A stretch of 64,000 bases of DNA from an uncultured Poribacteria bacterium (GCA_951812525.1 OX638316.1:3652506-3716505); one strand, 5' to 3'; positions 16,937-25,855 are shown, counted from the stretch's first letter. A program made the numbers and translations. Notes: generated by a model not told the origin, from the letters alone.

Positions 16937-16955
16937 CCCTGCAAATAAGTCTTTG

Positions 16956-17008
16956 TATGCCTGAACTTGTTTGGGGTTATGTGTAGTCCCTGAGCAGGTT
17001 CAGGCATT
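16956..17008. repeat. ATGCCTGAACTTG-type inverted repeat
   Basis: ATGCCTGAACTTG (from 16957) is answered by CAGGTTCAGGCAT on the far side, about 20 bases apart, just after dapA. The same design (GATGCCC...GGGCATC) recurs inside the nested palindrome at 54505-54648. It could serve as a terminator-like hairpin, but there is no T run. Confidence 0.55.
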
Positions 17009-17041
17009 TATGGTTACACAAACGCAAATACACTCCCGCGA

Positions 17042-17066
17042 TAGGCGAGGTATCCTAACCTCGCCG
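17042..17066. repeat. GGCGAGGTnnnnACCTCGCC-type palindromic repeat
   Basis: AGGCGAGGTATCCTAACCTCGCC forms a near-perfect palindrome between the convergent dapA and ceramidase-like genes. It is a copy of the family also seen at 11172, 20552, 40253 and 57033. Confidence 0.65.
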
Positions 17067-17100
17067 AGTTTCTATCCACGGTATGTGATATATCTCAGTC

Positions 17101-18417
17101 CTACTTAAATCCTTCAGGCAATAGTCTATGAACCGTGTCAATCACCAACTGCTCAACACCGGGAGCAAATCGTGTCGGCGGACCGAAATAGAGCATCGCA
17201 CCGCCACCTTCATAGCCACCCTCGGCTAACACCCGCTCGGACGGAATATAGCACGGAAACGCGTTCGCATACCCGCCTACCCATAGCCGTTCAGCATCCA
17301 ACTCTCGTTTCAGACGCAGTGAATAATCGACGACCACCTCGCTCGCAAGGAAAACAACGGCAAGGTCATTACCAAATCTCCACGCCTGTACCGGATAGGA
17401 GAGTTCCGCCTGTATCGGCAGTCCTTTCTGCAAGCGTTCGAGGTGCTTCTGAGCGTGATAAGCATCGGAACCACCTGCCGCCACACGCGCTTCCCACTCT
17501 TCACGGGTCGGCAATGTATCAAACGGCAGATTAACCCTTTCAATCGCACCAGTCGGGACTTCTGAAAGTGGCTTTGCGTCTCTCTCCAGCATCCGTTGTA
17601 CCTCTTGTGAGAGTGCTTCTCCGTGTGCTTTCGCGAATGCGAGCCGAGTACTGAAAACCTCTGCTTCCCTATCTGGCATCGGCATCATCCGGGATTCAGG
17701 ATTCGCATCTGCCCCACATCCGATTGTGATTAAAGCTGTTACACCCGGAAGAGCGTTTTGGATGTCCGCTTGGGCAAAACCCGCCCAGTCGCCACAGATA
17801 TGGTTGTCTGTACCAGCCAACGTCGTGCAATGGCAGGCGTAGCTTGCCCACACGGCACGCAAAGTACCGTCTACACCCCTGACTTGTATGCAGGGCAACG
17901 AGTGATCCACCGGTCCACCCTCAGTTCGCCGATTTTTTGCGAAGCCGACTTCACCGATGCTCCACGTCAACTGCGATGGCTCGCGGTTTGCGAGTGCTTG
18001 CAGCGCAACGTCTTCCATCCAGTCGGTCAGTTCGGCGGTGTACCGGTCGATCTTTTCTTGATGCTCTGGGGGTATATCTGTACTAAATAGAAAGGGTGCC
18101 GCATTTGTTAGACAGGGCGCGCTGTGCGTATGTGAGAAACACGCGACAAAATGGGCACGGGAGATTCCTGTTTTCTCCCTGATTCGGCGCGATACTTCTT
18201 CGGTAAGTTCATCGGGTAAACCGCAATTTTCGACTGTCACTAAGACAACAGGATCATCGGTGTCGCTGCCGATAGCGAGTGCCTTCGCCCATATCGGTTG
18301 AATGATACCGTCAGATTCTGTGCGACGGCTACCGTAACCGCTCAGCCGAATCGGATAGTCTGGCGTAATATCTACTTCAGCAACGCCAATCTGGATAGCA
18401 CTATTTTTTTCTGCCAT
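17101..18417 (-). CDS. Neutral/alkaline non-lysosomal ceramidase N-terminal domain protein
   Basis: A 438-residue protein starting with QIGVAEVDITPDYPIRLSGYGSR, the hallmark opening of the neutral ceramidase N-terminal domain. Further matches are the HTHSAP segment (residues about 95-100), the CHCTTL motif and the GCGADANP segment with metal-binding character. The C-terminal Ig-like domain of true ceramidases is absent and there is no signal peptide, so it probably belongs to the shorter bacterial members that are not proven to cleave ceramide. The gene is followed by its own stop near 17101 and lies downstream of a beta-barrel protein gene in the same direction. Confidence 0.88.
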   Translation of the reverse strand: MAEKNSAIQIGVAEVDITPDYPIRLSGYGSRRTESDGIIQPIWAKALAIGSDTDDPVVLVTVENCGLPDELTEEVSRRIREKTGISRAHFVACFSHTHSAPCLTNAAPFLFSTDIPPEHQEKIDRYTAELTDWMEDVALQALANREPSQLTWSIGEVGFAKNRRTEGGPVDHSLPCIQVRGVDGTLRAVWASYACHCTTLAGTDNHICGDWAGFAQADIQNALPGVTALITIGCGADANPESRMMPMPDREAEVFSTRLAFAKAHGEALSQEVQRMLERDAKPLSEVPTGAIERVNLPFDTLPTREEWEARVAAGGSDAYHAQKHLERLQKGLPIQAELSYPVQAWRFGNDLAVVFLASEVVVDYSLRLKRELDAERLWVGGYANAFPCYIPSERVLAEGGYEGGGAMLYFGPPTRFAPGVEQLVIDTVHRLLPEGFK

Positions 18418-18436
18418 ATCGCGTTAACTCCTTGAA

Positions 18437-19600
18437 TTAGAATCGTAAGGTGAATGCAAATAGATGTCTGTATGAATCGAAGCTGAAACTTCCTAACCTG
18501 ACGGTGTATTCCAAATATGTAGTGCCAAGCCTTAACCCGACACCGCTTGAAAAGTGCAGAACCGAGTTTGCACGTCCTGCACCCATTCGGAGTGCTACTG
18601 CTATTGGTGATGCGTCGCCCCACGTTTTGTGTAATTCAGTTCCGACAGCAAAGCCGAGTCCATTTTGTTCGCTGTCCCGCCAGAGGTCTGCCCCGATCGC
18701 AATCCATTCCAAAGGTTCATAGGCGACACCAATACCGAGTCGAAAAGGGAGCGGCGTAACCAAGTTTGCTCGTAGAAGGTTTTCAAAGAGAACACCTACC
18801 CGTAGCGGTGGGTATGCACGATCCGCGTCAAACCATACTTCGCGTTGAAACCCGATATCTAACTCCAATCTGTTGGAAGTCCTATCAAATGTTGACTGGT
18901 CCTCGTGAACAATTTCCCGAATCCGGTCTCCGAACTGCACCTCTTCAACAATCGCCGCAATCAGTTGATCCGGTTCGTGTGCATCTACGTCAGGTCCGTG
19001 CCTGGCTGCGAGATTCAGGGTAGACACAACCGCGCCGATTTTCACATCCTGTGCCACCCATTTTAAGCGAGTACCCACGACAGATTCGCCGACCTTACGA
19101 CTCAGTCCTAACACCCAACTATCTTCACGGAACAGTGAATAATCTGTGTTTAGATCTGTTTCAGCGGAGAACCTTCGAGCGGTAATGTCGTATTCGGCAC
19201 GCGTAGGATGGAAGGTAAAATTCGCAAAGTTGGTTAATCGCGCCGTGTATCCAGCACTAACACCCCATGTGCCAAACGCCTGCGAATAGTAGACCGAGGG
19301 ATATAAATCTATATTGGCTTCAGCGACAAACTGTTCTCTGTTCTGTTTCGGCAGTTCTGTCCAGTGGAGATTCTCGGAAGTAATAGCAAGCGCAATGTTG
19401 TGGTGTTTAACCGACGCAAGCGATGCAGGATTCCCAAATATCCCCGCGTCATCTGCTGACGTTGCGATACGGGTGCCACCCATGCCAGCAATACGGAGCA
19501 TTTCGTTTGCCGTGCTGGGTGCAGGGATAGCAACGGCTAAGATGCAAAGTACTAGGATGGTAGTAAAGTAGTAACTTCGCACGCTACTGTGAATCCACAC
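18437..19600 (-). CDS. Outer-membrane beta-barrel protein (PorV/FadL-like)
   Basis: A 387-residue protein with a signal peptide (TTILVLCILAVAIPAPSTA, cleavage near STANEM) followed by GMGGTRIATSADDAGIFGNPA, the opening seen in PorV and OMPP1/FadL-like barrels. Alternating amphipathic strands run through the chain, and it ends in F (LFAFTLRF), the terminal aromatic expected for insertion by BAM. The start at GTG 19600 overlaps the ABC ATPase gene by 17 bases; a GTG at 19582 is an alternative. It sits between an ABC ATPase and a ceramidase-like gene. Its cargo is unknown. Confidence 0.78.
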   Translation of the reverse strand: MWIHSSVRSYYFTTILVLCILAVAIPAPSTANEMLRIAGMGGTRIATSADDAGIFGNPASLASVKHHNIALAITSENLHWTELPKQNREQFVAEANIDLYPSVYYSQAFGTWGVSAGYTARLTNFANFTFHPTRAEYDITARRFSAETDLNTDYSLFREDSWVLGLSRKVGESVVGTRLKWVAQDVKIGAVVSTLNLAARHGPDVDAHEPDQLIAAIVEEVQFGDRIREIVHEDQSTFDRTSNRLELDIGFQREVWFDADRAYPPLRVGVLFENLLRANLVTPLPFRLGIGVAYEPLEWIAIGADLWRDSEQNGLGFAVGTELHKTWGDASPIAVALRMGAGRANSVLHFSSGVGLRLGTTYLEYTVRLGSFSFDSYRHLFAFTLRF

Positions 19601-20507
19601 TCATCACCTCAGCGAATATGTCCTCTAACGAATGTTTCACCTCACGTAACTGGCGAAGTTGGACCCCGGTATCATAGGCGAGCTTAAAGAAAAATTTTGT
19701 ATCCTCTTGCCTTCCGTTTTCGGATGTAACTCGGAGGTGGTTGTCGGGACGTAGTTCAATCTGATAATTGTGCCTTTCCAGTGCAGTGATGTAAGTGTCC
19801 GCTTCACCTACGATCTTCAAATCGTAGGCTTGCCCTTTGTTCTTTTTCAGTGCCTCTATTTGTCCATGCGCAACAACGCTCCCGTGTGAGAGTGCGATAA
19901 TCTCCTTACATGCAAACTCTACATCGGGCAGTAGATGCGAGGACAAAATAACATTGATGCCTTTATCCATTGCGATGTCTTTAACAAGTTCAAGCATCTC
20001 CTGTCTACCAGTGGTGTCCATTCCGTTTGTCGGTTCGTCGAGCAGTAGCAACTTTGGATCGTGGACCAGTGCTTGTGCTAACTTCACACGCTGTTTCATG
20101 CCGGTTGAGTATTCATTCACTGTTCGGTAGCGTTCTTCATCTAAGCCGACGTAATAGAGGACTTCGTGTGCCCGTTGCATAGCATCACGTTTCGGCATCC
20201 CACAGAGTTCACCTGCGTAAGAAACGAGTTGGACGGCAGACATTCCCAGAATTAAGCATTCATCTTCCGGCATGTATCCAACTTGGCTCCGTATTGCAAA
20301 AGGTTCCTTTTCCACGTCCATGCTAAATACTGTAGCACTGCCTTGGCTCGGTTTGACAAAGCCGAGTAGTGTCTTAATCAGCGTGCTTTTCCCGGCACCG
20401 TTAGGTCCGAGTAACCCGACTGCTCCACCTTGCACCTCCAGCGAGAGATTGTCCAGTGCAACGGTCGCGCCATAAAAAAGAGATACATTCTTAATTTCAA
20501 TTAGCAT
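19584..20507 (-). CDS. ABC transporter ATP-binding protein
   Basis: A 307-residue nucleotide-binding subunit. Walker A is GPNGAGKST (about 34-42), the signature is the diverged YSTGMKQRV, Walker B is LLLLDEPTNG, and the H-loop is SSHLLPD. A C-terminal extension of about 80 residues (DLKIVGEADTY onward) resembles the one found in ABC-2 type exporters such as DrrA/NatA-like proteins. No permease gene is next to it: alr lies upstream and a beta-barrel gene downstream. It must therefore partner with a membrane subunit encoded elsewhere, or act alone. Confidence 0.93.
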   Translation of the reverse strand: MLIEIKNVSLFYGATVALDNLSLEVQGGAVGLLGPNGAGKSTLIKTLLGFVKPSQGSATVFSMDVEKEPFAIRSQVGYMPEDECLILGMSAVQLVSYAGELCGMPKRDAMQRAHEVLYYVGLDEERYRTVNEYSTGMKQRVKLAQALVHDPKLLLLDEPTNGMDTTGRQEMLELVKDIAMDKGINVILSSHLLPDVEFACKEIIALSHGSVVAHGQIEALKKNKGQAYDLKIVGEADTYITALERHNYQIELRPDNHLRVTSENGRQEDTKFFFKLAYDTGVQLRQLREVKHSLEDIFAEVMSVDSQ

Positions 20508-20551
20508 TTTTCAACTGCTGTAAATAACAAGGGCAAGAATGTATCGCCCTC

Positions 20552-20576
20552 GGTAGGCGAGGTTTCCAACCTCGCT
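20552..20576. repeat. GGTAGGCGAGGTT-type palindromic repeat
   Basis: The copy reads GGTAGGCGAGGTTTCC-AACCTCGCT and lies in the 105-base gap between alr and the ABC ATPase gene. Confidence 0.65.
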
Positions 20577-20612
20577 GGGTTCCTCACCCGTTTTAAAAAC
20601 AGACACAGGTCA

Positions 20613-21689
20613 TTAACAAAAAGTCCGTTTCACACGCGGTCCTATCTGCGTCAAGATTTCGTAGGAGATCGTTCCAGCGCGGTCCGCAATTTCATCAACC
20701 GTGATTTCTTCCTCTGCCTGCTTGCCGATCAGCACGACTTCATCACCAACCGATACGTTGGCTGCGTCCCTCAGATCCACCACGCTCACGTCCATACAAA
20801 CCCGTCCAATAATCGGACACCGTACACCACTAATTAACACCTGACCGACACCAGAAAGGGCGCGCCGATAGCCGTCGCCGTAACCTATCTGTACCATGGC
20901 GACACGTGTCTGACGTGATGCTTTGTACGTCAATCCGTAGCTTACGCCTTCCCCTTCTGAAATAACACCCATCCAACCGATCCGCGTCTTCCACGTAAGA
21001 GCTGGTTCTAACACAATCGGTTTTTCGGATGCTGGGTAGACACCATACAGACTCAACCCCGGACGGACAGCATCGAATTGCGATGCCGAAACAGCAAGAG
21101 ATGCAGCACTGTTCGCAGCATGAAGTATCTTTATATTTTTGCCTGTGAACAGAGATAAAAAACGTTCTAACTGAACAGAGACAAAACTTTTATCCGCTTC
21201 GTCCGCAGTCGCAAGGTGTGTAAACGCTCCTTCAATCTCAAGCCGCTCCAACGTTTTGAGCCTGTTCAGAAACGAAACCGCTTCCGTCCAACGAACACCG
21301 CTCCGGTTCATTCCTGTATTGATGTTGACGTGGATATTTACAGGTTTTGTCGTGATGGCGTTTAATTGACTCGCGAATTCCCAATCCGCTACCGTTGGTG
21401 TCAACCCGTGTTCAACGATTTGTGCCGCTTCCTCGGGTAGAGAACTAAAGAGAATCAGAATTGGCTTGTGAATACCACCCTGACGAAGTGTAACACCTTC
21501 TTCAACCGTCGCAACTGCGAACATATCAGCAATTGGGTGCAACGTTTCTGTAACACGGAGCATCCCGTGCCCATAAGCATCCGCTTTCACAACAGCAATT
21601 AGTTGTTTGCCGGAATATGCCTTGATCGCTTCAGCGTTCCGCCGAATTGCCCCCAGATTAATCTCTGTGTGTGTTCGAAAGTAGTGCAT
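20613..21689 (-). CDS. alr: Alanine racemase
   Basis: A PLP-dependent enzyme that makes D-alanine for peptidoglycan. The PLP-binding Lys35 is in AVVKADAYGHG, and the catalytic Tyr lies in the VSYGLTYKA region near residue 250. The start at ATG 21689 (358 residues, MHYFRTHTEINLGAIRRN) is preferred to the in-frame TTG at 21722, because the latter overlaps the -10 box of a clear promoter. It is followed by a repeat and an ABC ATPase gene. Together with dapF, dapA and the LD-carboxypeptidase at 42779 it shows peptidoglycan metabolism. Cytoplasmic. Confidence 0.95.
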   Translation of the reverse strand: MHYFRTHTEINLGAIRRNAEAIKAYSGKQLIAVVKADAYGHGMLRVTETLHPIADMFAVATVEEGVTLRQGGIHKPILILFSSLPEEAAQIVEHGLTPTVADWEFASQLNAITTKPVNIHVNINTGMNRSGVRWTEAVSFLNRLKTLERLEIEGAFTHLATADEADKSFVSVQLERFLSLFTGKNIKILHAANSAASLAVSASQFDAVRPGLSLYGVYPASEKPIVLEPALTWKTRIGWMGVISEGEGVSYGLTYKASRQTRVAMVQIGYGDGYRRALSGVGQVLISGVRCPIIGRVCMDVSVVDLRDAANVSVGDEVVLIGKQAEEEITVDEIADRAGTISYEILTQIGPRVKRTFC

Positions 21690-21721
21690 GTCGTCTTCAG
21701 TCCTGTTGTGCCAACAGAGCA

Positions 21722-21751
21722 ATTATACCACAGTCCGGGCTAATTTCCCAA
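21722..21751 (-). promoter_or_regulatory. Sigma-70 type promoter for alr
   Basis: On the reverse strand TTGGGA (21751-21746) and a consensus TATAAT (21727-21722) are 18 bases apart, with an extended GTGG before the -10. Transcription would begin near 21715, about 26 bases before the ATG at 21689. This decides the start of alr. Confidence 0.7.
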
Positions 21752-21769
21752 TTGTTTCACGCTTCTTCT

Positions 21770-21802
21770 TGTAGGAGCGATCTCCCGATGGCGACTTTCT
21801 AA
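21770..21802. repeat. TGTAGGAGSGATYTCC-type repeat
   Basis: The copy reads TGTAGGAGCGATCTCC followed by CGATGGCGACTTTCT. Related copies are at 22604, 29455, 51679, 57925 and 61969. It sits between alr and potC. Confidence 0.65.
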
Positions 21803-22591
21803 CTATCGTGCATTTTGCTTTCCAGAAGCAGCCGTATTCCCCTGAAACCAGAGAAAAAGCAAGATAAACACGATCGAATTCGCCAACAACATCGTCGAAA
21901 TGGCGTTAATTTCTGGAGTAATACCGAACTTCAGGAGTGAATAGATATGGACAGACAGGGTTGTGTAGCCAACGCCAGCCGTAAAGAAGGTGATGACAAA
22001 ATCATCTATGGAAAGCGTGAAAGCGAGCAATGCACCGCCTATAATCCCAGGTGCAATGAGAGGGAGCGTTATCCGCCAAAATGTCTGCCATTCATTCGCA
22101 CCAAGATCGCGTGCTGCCTCTTCCAAGGTATGATCGTAGCCTTGTAAACGCGCACGAACGACAATCGTGACGTATGCGATATTGAAAACTCCGTGCGCAA
22201 TAATCACAGTGATTAAGCCGAGTGGGATACTGGCTTGCACGTAAAACGTCAGTAGTGCAATTGCCAACACGATGTCAGGAATAATGATCGGAAGGTAAAG
22301 GCTTCGGACGAGGGCAGTTCGGAAACGGAACCGATGTCGTTCTATAGCCAGTGCAGCAGTTGTGCCGATAACAGTTGCGATGCAGGTTGAGATGCCAGCG
22401 ACGATCAGACTATTTCGGACAGCGCGCCATAACGCCGCATTCTCAAACAACTTCGCATACCAACTTAAGGTAAACCCCTGCCAGACGGAGATCTGTTCAC
22501 CGCTGTTGAACGAGAACACGACAACCGCCAAGATCGGAACATATAGGAACAGATAAACCAAACCTATGTTAGTTTCAAGAACCCGTTTCAT
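21803..22591 (-). CDS. potC: Spermidine/putrescine ABC transporter permease PotC
   Basis: A 262-residue inner-membrane permease with about six hydrophobic segments and the ABC permease loop EAARDLGANEWQTFWRITLPLIAPGI. The start is ATG 22591 (MKRVLETNIG), behind an AGAAGAGAG site. An in-frame ATG at 22621 is rejected because the ten residues it would add are encoded by a TGTAGGAG-type intergenic repeat. It pairs with PotB, 71 bases upstream. The ATPase (PotA) and binding protein (PotD) genes are not in the neighbourhood. Polyamine specificity is inferred from the PotC type only. Confidence 0.9.
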   Translation of the reverse strand: MKRVLETNIGLVYLFLYVPILAVVVFSFNSGEQISVWQGFTLSWYAKLFENAALWRAVRNSLIVAGISTCIATVIGTTAALAIERHRFRFRTALVRSLYLPIIIPDIVLAIALLTFYVQASIPLGLITVIIAHGVFNIAYVTIVVRARLQGYDHTLEEAARDLGANEWQTFWRITLPLIAPGIIGGALLAFTLSIDDFVITFFTAGVGYTTLSVHIYSLLKFGITPEINAISTMLLANSIVFILLFLWFQGNTAASGKQNAR

Positions 22592-22603
22592 TACACTCTC
22601 TTC

Positions 22604-22645
22604 TGTAGGAGGGATTTCCAAATCCCGACTAATAACTTATAACCC
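22604..22645. repeat. TGTAGGAGSGATYTCC-type repeat between potB and potC
   Basis: The copy reads TGTAGGAGGGATTTCC, then AAATCCCGACT and ACTTATAACCC. It contains a hairpin (GGGATTTCC with AAATCCC) and supplies a misleading upstream start codon for potC. Confidence 0.7.
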
Positions 22646-22662
22646 TGTAGAAGCGACTTTCA

Positions 22663-23514
22663 CTATGATGTCTCTGATTCTTCACTACCTTGCAAAGCCC
22701 TAAAATACAGCACAGTTCCAACAAGCACAATTCCCATCAACATAAACGAAAGCGCAGAGCCAAACGGCCAATCCCGCGCCGTTTTGAATTGTCGCTCAAT
22801 CACATTGCCGATATAACTCACCTTTCCACCACCGAGTAAGTCAGGTGTCAGGAACGCACCCACAGTCGGAATAAAAACCAGCATTGATCCTGCGAGAATA
22901 CCGGGCAGGCTGAGTGGAATAGTTACGTGCCAAAACGCACGCCGTGGCGATGCCCCAAGATCTTGTGCAGCTTCTAATAACGACATATCTAATTGCTCCA
23001 GAGCTGCATACAACGGGAGTATCATAAACGGTAGGTAGCCGTAAACGAGTCCGATTTGCACCGCCAACGGCGTATTCAGCAGTTCCAGTGGACCCCAATC
23101 AGGAAAGACAGTACCCAAGAGACTGTTCAGAAGTCCTTCTGTGCGCAAAATCAGGATCCATGCGTATGTGCGGATGAGGAAGTTCGTCCAGAAAGGGACA
23201 ACGACGAGGAGTAGTAAAATGCTGCGGTGTTTCGGTCTATAGCGTGCCAGATAGTAAGCGAACGGATACCCAAGCAGCAGGCAAACAGCAGTACAAACTA
23301 ACGCTGTGGATACCGAACGCCAGAGGATACCGAGATACAATCCGTCAAACAGACGTTGATAGTTTTCGAGGGTAAAGTCCCACCGTACGCCACCGTACGT
23401 CCCGCGCTCTATAAAACTGTAAATAAATACGGAAACAAGCGGAAGCAGAAAGAAACAAAAAAGCCAAAAAACAACGGGAAAGAGGAGGATAAGGAGATGA
23501 TAATTACGACGCAT
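22663..23514 (-). CDS. potB: Spermidine/putrescine ABC transporter permease PotB
   Basis: A 283-residue inner-membrane permease. Hydrophobic segments begin at residues about 7-31, and the conserved cytoplasmic loop reads EAAQDLGASPRRAFWHVTIPLSLPGI. The gene starts only 6 bases after the stop of the PIN-like nuclease gene, and its ribosome site (GGAAAG) lies inside that gene. It is therefore probably transcribed with the ATPase/PIN pair. Normally potA precedes potB; here it does not, so the order looks broken by an insertion or rearrangement. Confidence 0.9.
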   Translation of the reverse strand: MRRNYHLLILLFPVVFWLFCFFLLPLVSVFIYSFIERGTYGGVRWDFTLENYQRLFDGLYLGILWRSVSTALVCTAVCLLLGYPFAYYLARYRPKHRSILLLLVVVPFWTNFLIRTYAWILILRTEGLLNSLLGTVFPDWGPLELLNTPLAVQIGLVYGYLPFMILPLYAALEQLDMSLLEAAQDLGASPRRAFWHVTIPLSLPGILAGSMLVFIPTVGAFLTPDLLGGGKVSYIGNVIERQFKTARDWPFGSALSFMLMGIVLVGTVLYFRALQGSEESETS

Positions 23515-23520
23515 TAGTTG

Positions 23521-24054
23521 TTATCTTTCCGCACGTCTTTCATACAAATCGCGAATATACGCCTCACAAATAAATTCAACTTCCAATCCGTTCTTGACAA
23601 GGGCTTCGCGGAGTCCATACCACTGGCTATCAACTGCTTGCAAAAGGACCGCCTTCTGTTGATGAACATTCTCGTACACGACTGCTACAGCGATGAATTT
23701 TCGATCATCTGGATCAAAATCACTTAGGGCATTGTCTGCAGGAAATTCTTCAAAGTCTGTTTCATTCTCGTCTGATGGGGTGATATGGACTGTTATGCAG
23801 ATGTTTGGGTTCCCAAGATTTTGCAGTAACCGTTTTACAAACAGATCGCCAATTCCTTTTTTTGTGTTTGGGTTTGCATTGCGCTCATACTCTTCAAGAA
23901 TTCGCCATTCATTATCAATAACCACCTTTTCATCATGAGAGCGGATCTGCTGAAGTCGATCTTGACAACGTTCTCTACAATCCTCACGGTCATCGTCATC
24001 CGCATCGTTTGCGGTCACGATGACATTCGTATCCACGATAACTGCGTCCATCAA
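23521..24054 (-). CDS. PIN-like nuclease domain protein, partner of the AAA ATPase
   Basis: A 177-residue protein. The N-terminus AVIVDTNVIVTAND carries the first acidic residue of a PIN active site; DNEWRILEEYERN may supply the second; and DFDPDDRKFIAVAVVYEN fits the third acidic cluster. The C-terminus has the VDSQWYGLREALVKNGLEVEF segment typical of PIN-like proteins. PIN domains are Mg-dependent ribonucleases, and many are toxins. Its ATG overlaps the ATPase stop by 4 bases, so the two are translationally coupled. Assignment is by motif only. Confidence 0.7.
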   Translation of the reverse strand: MMDAVIVDTNVIVTANDADDDDREDCRERCQDRLQQIRSHDEKVVIDNEWRILEEYERNANPNTKKGIGDLFVKRLLQNLGNPNICITVHITPSDENETDFEEFPADNALSDFDPDDRKFIAVAVVYENVHQQKAVLLQAVDSQWYGLREALVKNGLEVEFICEAYIRDLYERRAER

Positions 24055-25367
24055 CCCTCCGCTCTCTTTTGACGTTCTCTCTGTGCCTTTGTCATGGCAA
24101 ACAGGTCTCCCATCTCGTCACCAAAAAAGTTTTCTGGCCAGTTTGCTATATTGCCGAATTCATCTATTTTTAATCGTTCAATGTTGGAAACGCCATTATC
24201 GTTACGGCAAAAATAGAGAGCGGTTTTATCAACGCTAATCTTTTCTTCCGCGATACGTCGTTGTAAACGATTTAACAGATGTTCGCTGTGGCTTTCCACC
24301 AAAATCTGTAGATTCCGTTCGGTGATAACTTCTATTAGGAGATCCGCGAGTTGAGATTGTACCTTCGGATGGAGGTGCATACCCGGTTGTTCCAGGATCA
24401 ATGTAGATCCCTTTGGAGCATAGTAACAATGGACTAATACTGGTAGAAATTGGGATAATCCATACCCCATGTCTGCTAGTGTTACCTGGGCACTATCAGG
24501 ACATTTTTGAATGAGAACATCAAAGTCTCGATCAGTTTGTCGATTAGTCCGTTTGATCAAGAAGGAATAGGCAAGATCCATCTCTCGTAGCCATGCTGAT
24601 ATCCGTTCTTCAATAGGAACATTTTTTCCTGCATAGGGTGTTGTTTGTTGATCTACCCGCGCGTTAAGTAATGACGCTATCATATCTTCGCCATTTTGTC
24701 CTACACTGTCAGGGTCTATTCCTTCCCAGTGATAAGAGCGTTGCGGTTGGACACGGGTAGCACCGAGCGGATAAACATTATCAAATAAATTTTCAAACGC
24801 AAAGGAAAGCGGCCATAAAAGTGAATGCCGTTCCTTTGTTGAGTACCCATAACAGTTCGGTTTCGTTATTATTGTGTTCATATGCCTATTTCCATAGTAA
24901 ACTTTTCCATTTTTCCATCTAATGTTCTCAAGTGCCCCAGAACCAACAGTGTAAGAGAAACGATCAATGAACAAATCACCGACATTTCCGCGGATAGCGG
25001 TGTCAAAAGTGAAACTGTCAATATCCAACGGAGCAAGTTCATAATGCTGCCTGTATTGGTCAGGCTGTTGCAAGGTGGTGATGGTTAATGGTTTTTGAAG
25101 TTGACATCCAAACTCCAACTCAAGCAATTCTTCCTCTTTATGTCCATGAATCACTTCTTGGAAATCGCCAAGATTGACCAGAGAATTTTCGTCACCGAGG
25201 AAAATAACTTCATTTCTTCCAACAGTCTGCTTGAGCAATAGTAGCATCTGCAATAAACTGCTCTTTCCAGAACTGTTCGTCCCAAAAAATCCAGTCAACG
25301 GTGCAAGTTTCACCTCACCACTATCTTGCCACGATTTGAAGTTTTTCATTCGTATATGTGTTATCAT
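24051..25367 (-). CDS. AAA family ATPase (RecF/OLD-like, DUF3696-type)
   Basis: A 438-residue SMC-like/ABC-type ATPase. The start at ATG 25367 (MITHIRMKNFKSWQDSGEV) is chosen over a codon 51 bases upstream because GGAGG lies 7 bases before it and the fold begins there. Walker A is GTNSSGKSS (29-37), the signature region is LADMGYGLSQFLPV, Walker B is TLILEQPGMHLHP, and the switch His is in VESHSEHLLNRL. The C-terminal part matches the DUF3696 pattern. No TOPRIM domain is seen, so nuclease activity would come from the PIN-like partner. Similar ATPase-nuclease pairs act in phage defence, but a role here is inferred. Confidence 0.85.
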   Translation of the reverse strand: MITHIRMKNFKSWQDSGEVKLAPLTGFFGTNSSGKSSLLQMLLLLKQTVGRNEVIFLGDENSLVNLGDFQEVIHGHKEEELLELEFGCQLQKPLTITTLQQPDQYRQHYELAPLDIDSFTFDTAIRGNVGDLFIDRFSYTVGSGALENIRWKNGKVYYGNRHMNTIITKPNCYGYSTKERHSLLWPLSFAFENLFDNVYPLGATRVQPQRSYHWEGIDPDSVGQNGEDMIASLLNARVDQQTTPYAGKNVPIEERISAWLREMDLAYSFLIKRTNRQTDRDFDVLIQKCPDSAQVTLADMGYGLSQFLPVLVHCYYAPKGSTLILEQPGMHLHPKVQSQLADLLIEVITERNLQILVESHSEHLLNRLQRRIAEEKISVDKTALYFCRNDNGVSNIERLKIDEFGNIANWPENFFGDEMGDLFAMTKAQRERQKRAEG

Positions 25368-25591
25368 TTCCCTGCCTCCAGTTAACCTTATTATACGCTT
25401 TCTCACACGAAAACGCAACGAAAACCTAAATTGCAGCGTAGGTGCCTATTCACAAATATGGAATCTCTTAGTCACGATTTCCATCGAATTTTTGTTTGAT
25501 TACAAACGTGAAATAAGATAAACTACTTTCCATATCTCACCATGATATACGCAATTAAAAAACGATACAGCATTCATAAAGGAGACACACC

Positions 25592-25855
25592 TTGGAAAAA
25601 ATTCGTGAACTGATTTCCCTTTTAGAGTCGGGGATTGAGGACTACGACGCTCAGATGAAAGTTTTACAGACAGAGCGGTTAAAATACATTCGGCTCTCTA
25701 TAACCGACGGGTTCGGTACAGAGGAAGGCGACTCCAAACAGTCGTGGCTCCTTCACCTCAAGCAGCTTGAAGATTCCCTCAGCCTCCGCCGGAACACCAT
25801 TCGACAGGCAATTCGAGAAGCCGCAGACGCTATCCAGAAGGAGGAGAACGCATAA
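25592..25855 (+). CDS. Small coiled-coil protein coupled to the TPR/VCBS protein
   Basis: An 87-residue, highly charged helical protein with heptad-like patterns (MEKIRELISLLESGIEDY, and LKQLEDSLSLRRNTIRQAIREAADAIQKEE), broken by a central TDGFGTEEGDS loop. No signal peptide. It starts at TTG 25592 behind AAAGGAGACAC and its stop overlaps the next ATG (TAATG), so the two proteins are made together. No family is recognised. The coupling suggests that it assists or regulates the large exported protein that follows. Confidence 0.65.
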   Translation: MEKIRELISLLESGIEDYDAQMKVLQTERLKYIRLSITDGFGTEEGDSKQSWLLHLKQLEDSLSLRRNTIRQAIREAADAIQKEENA

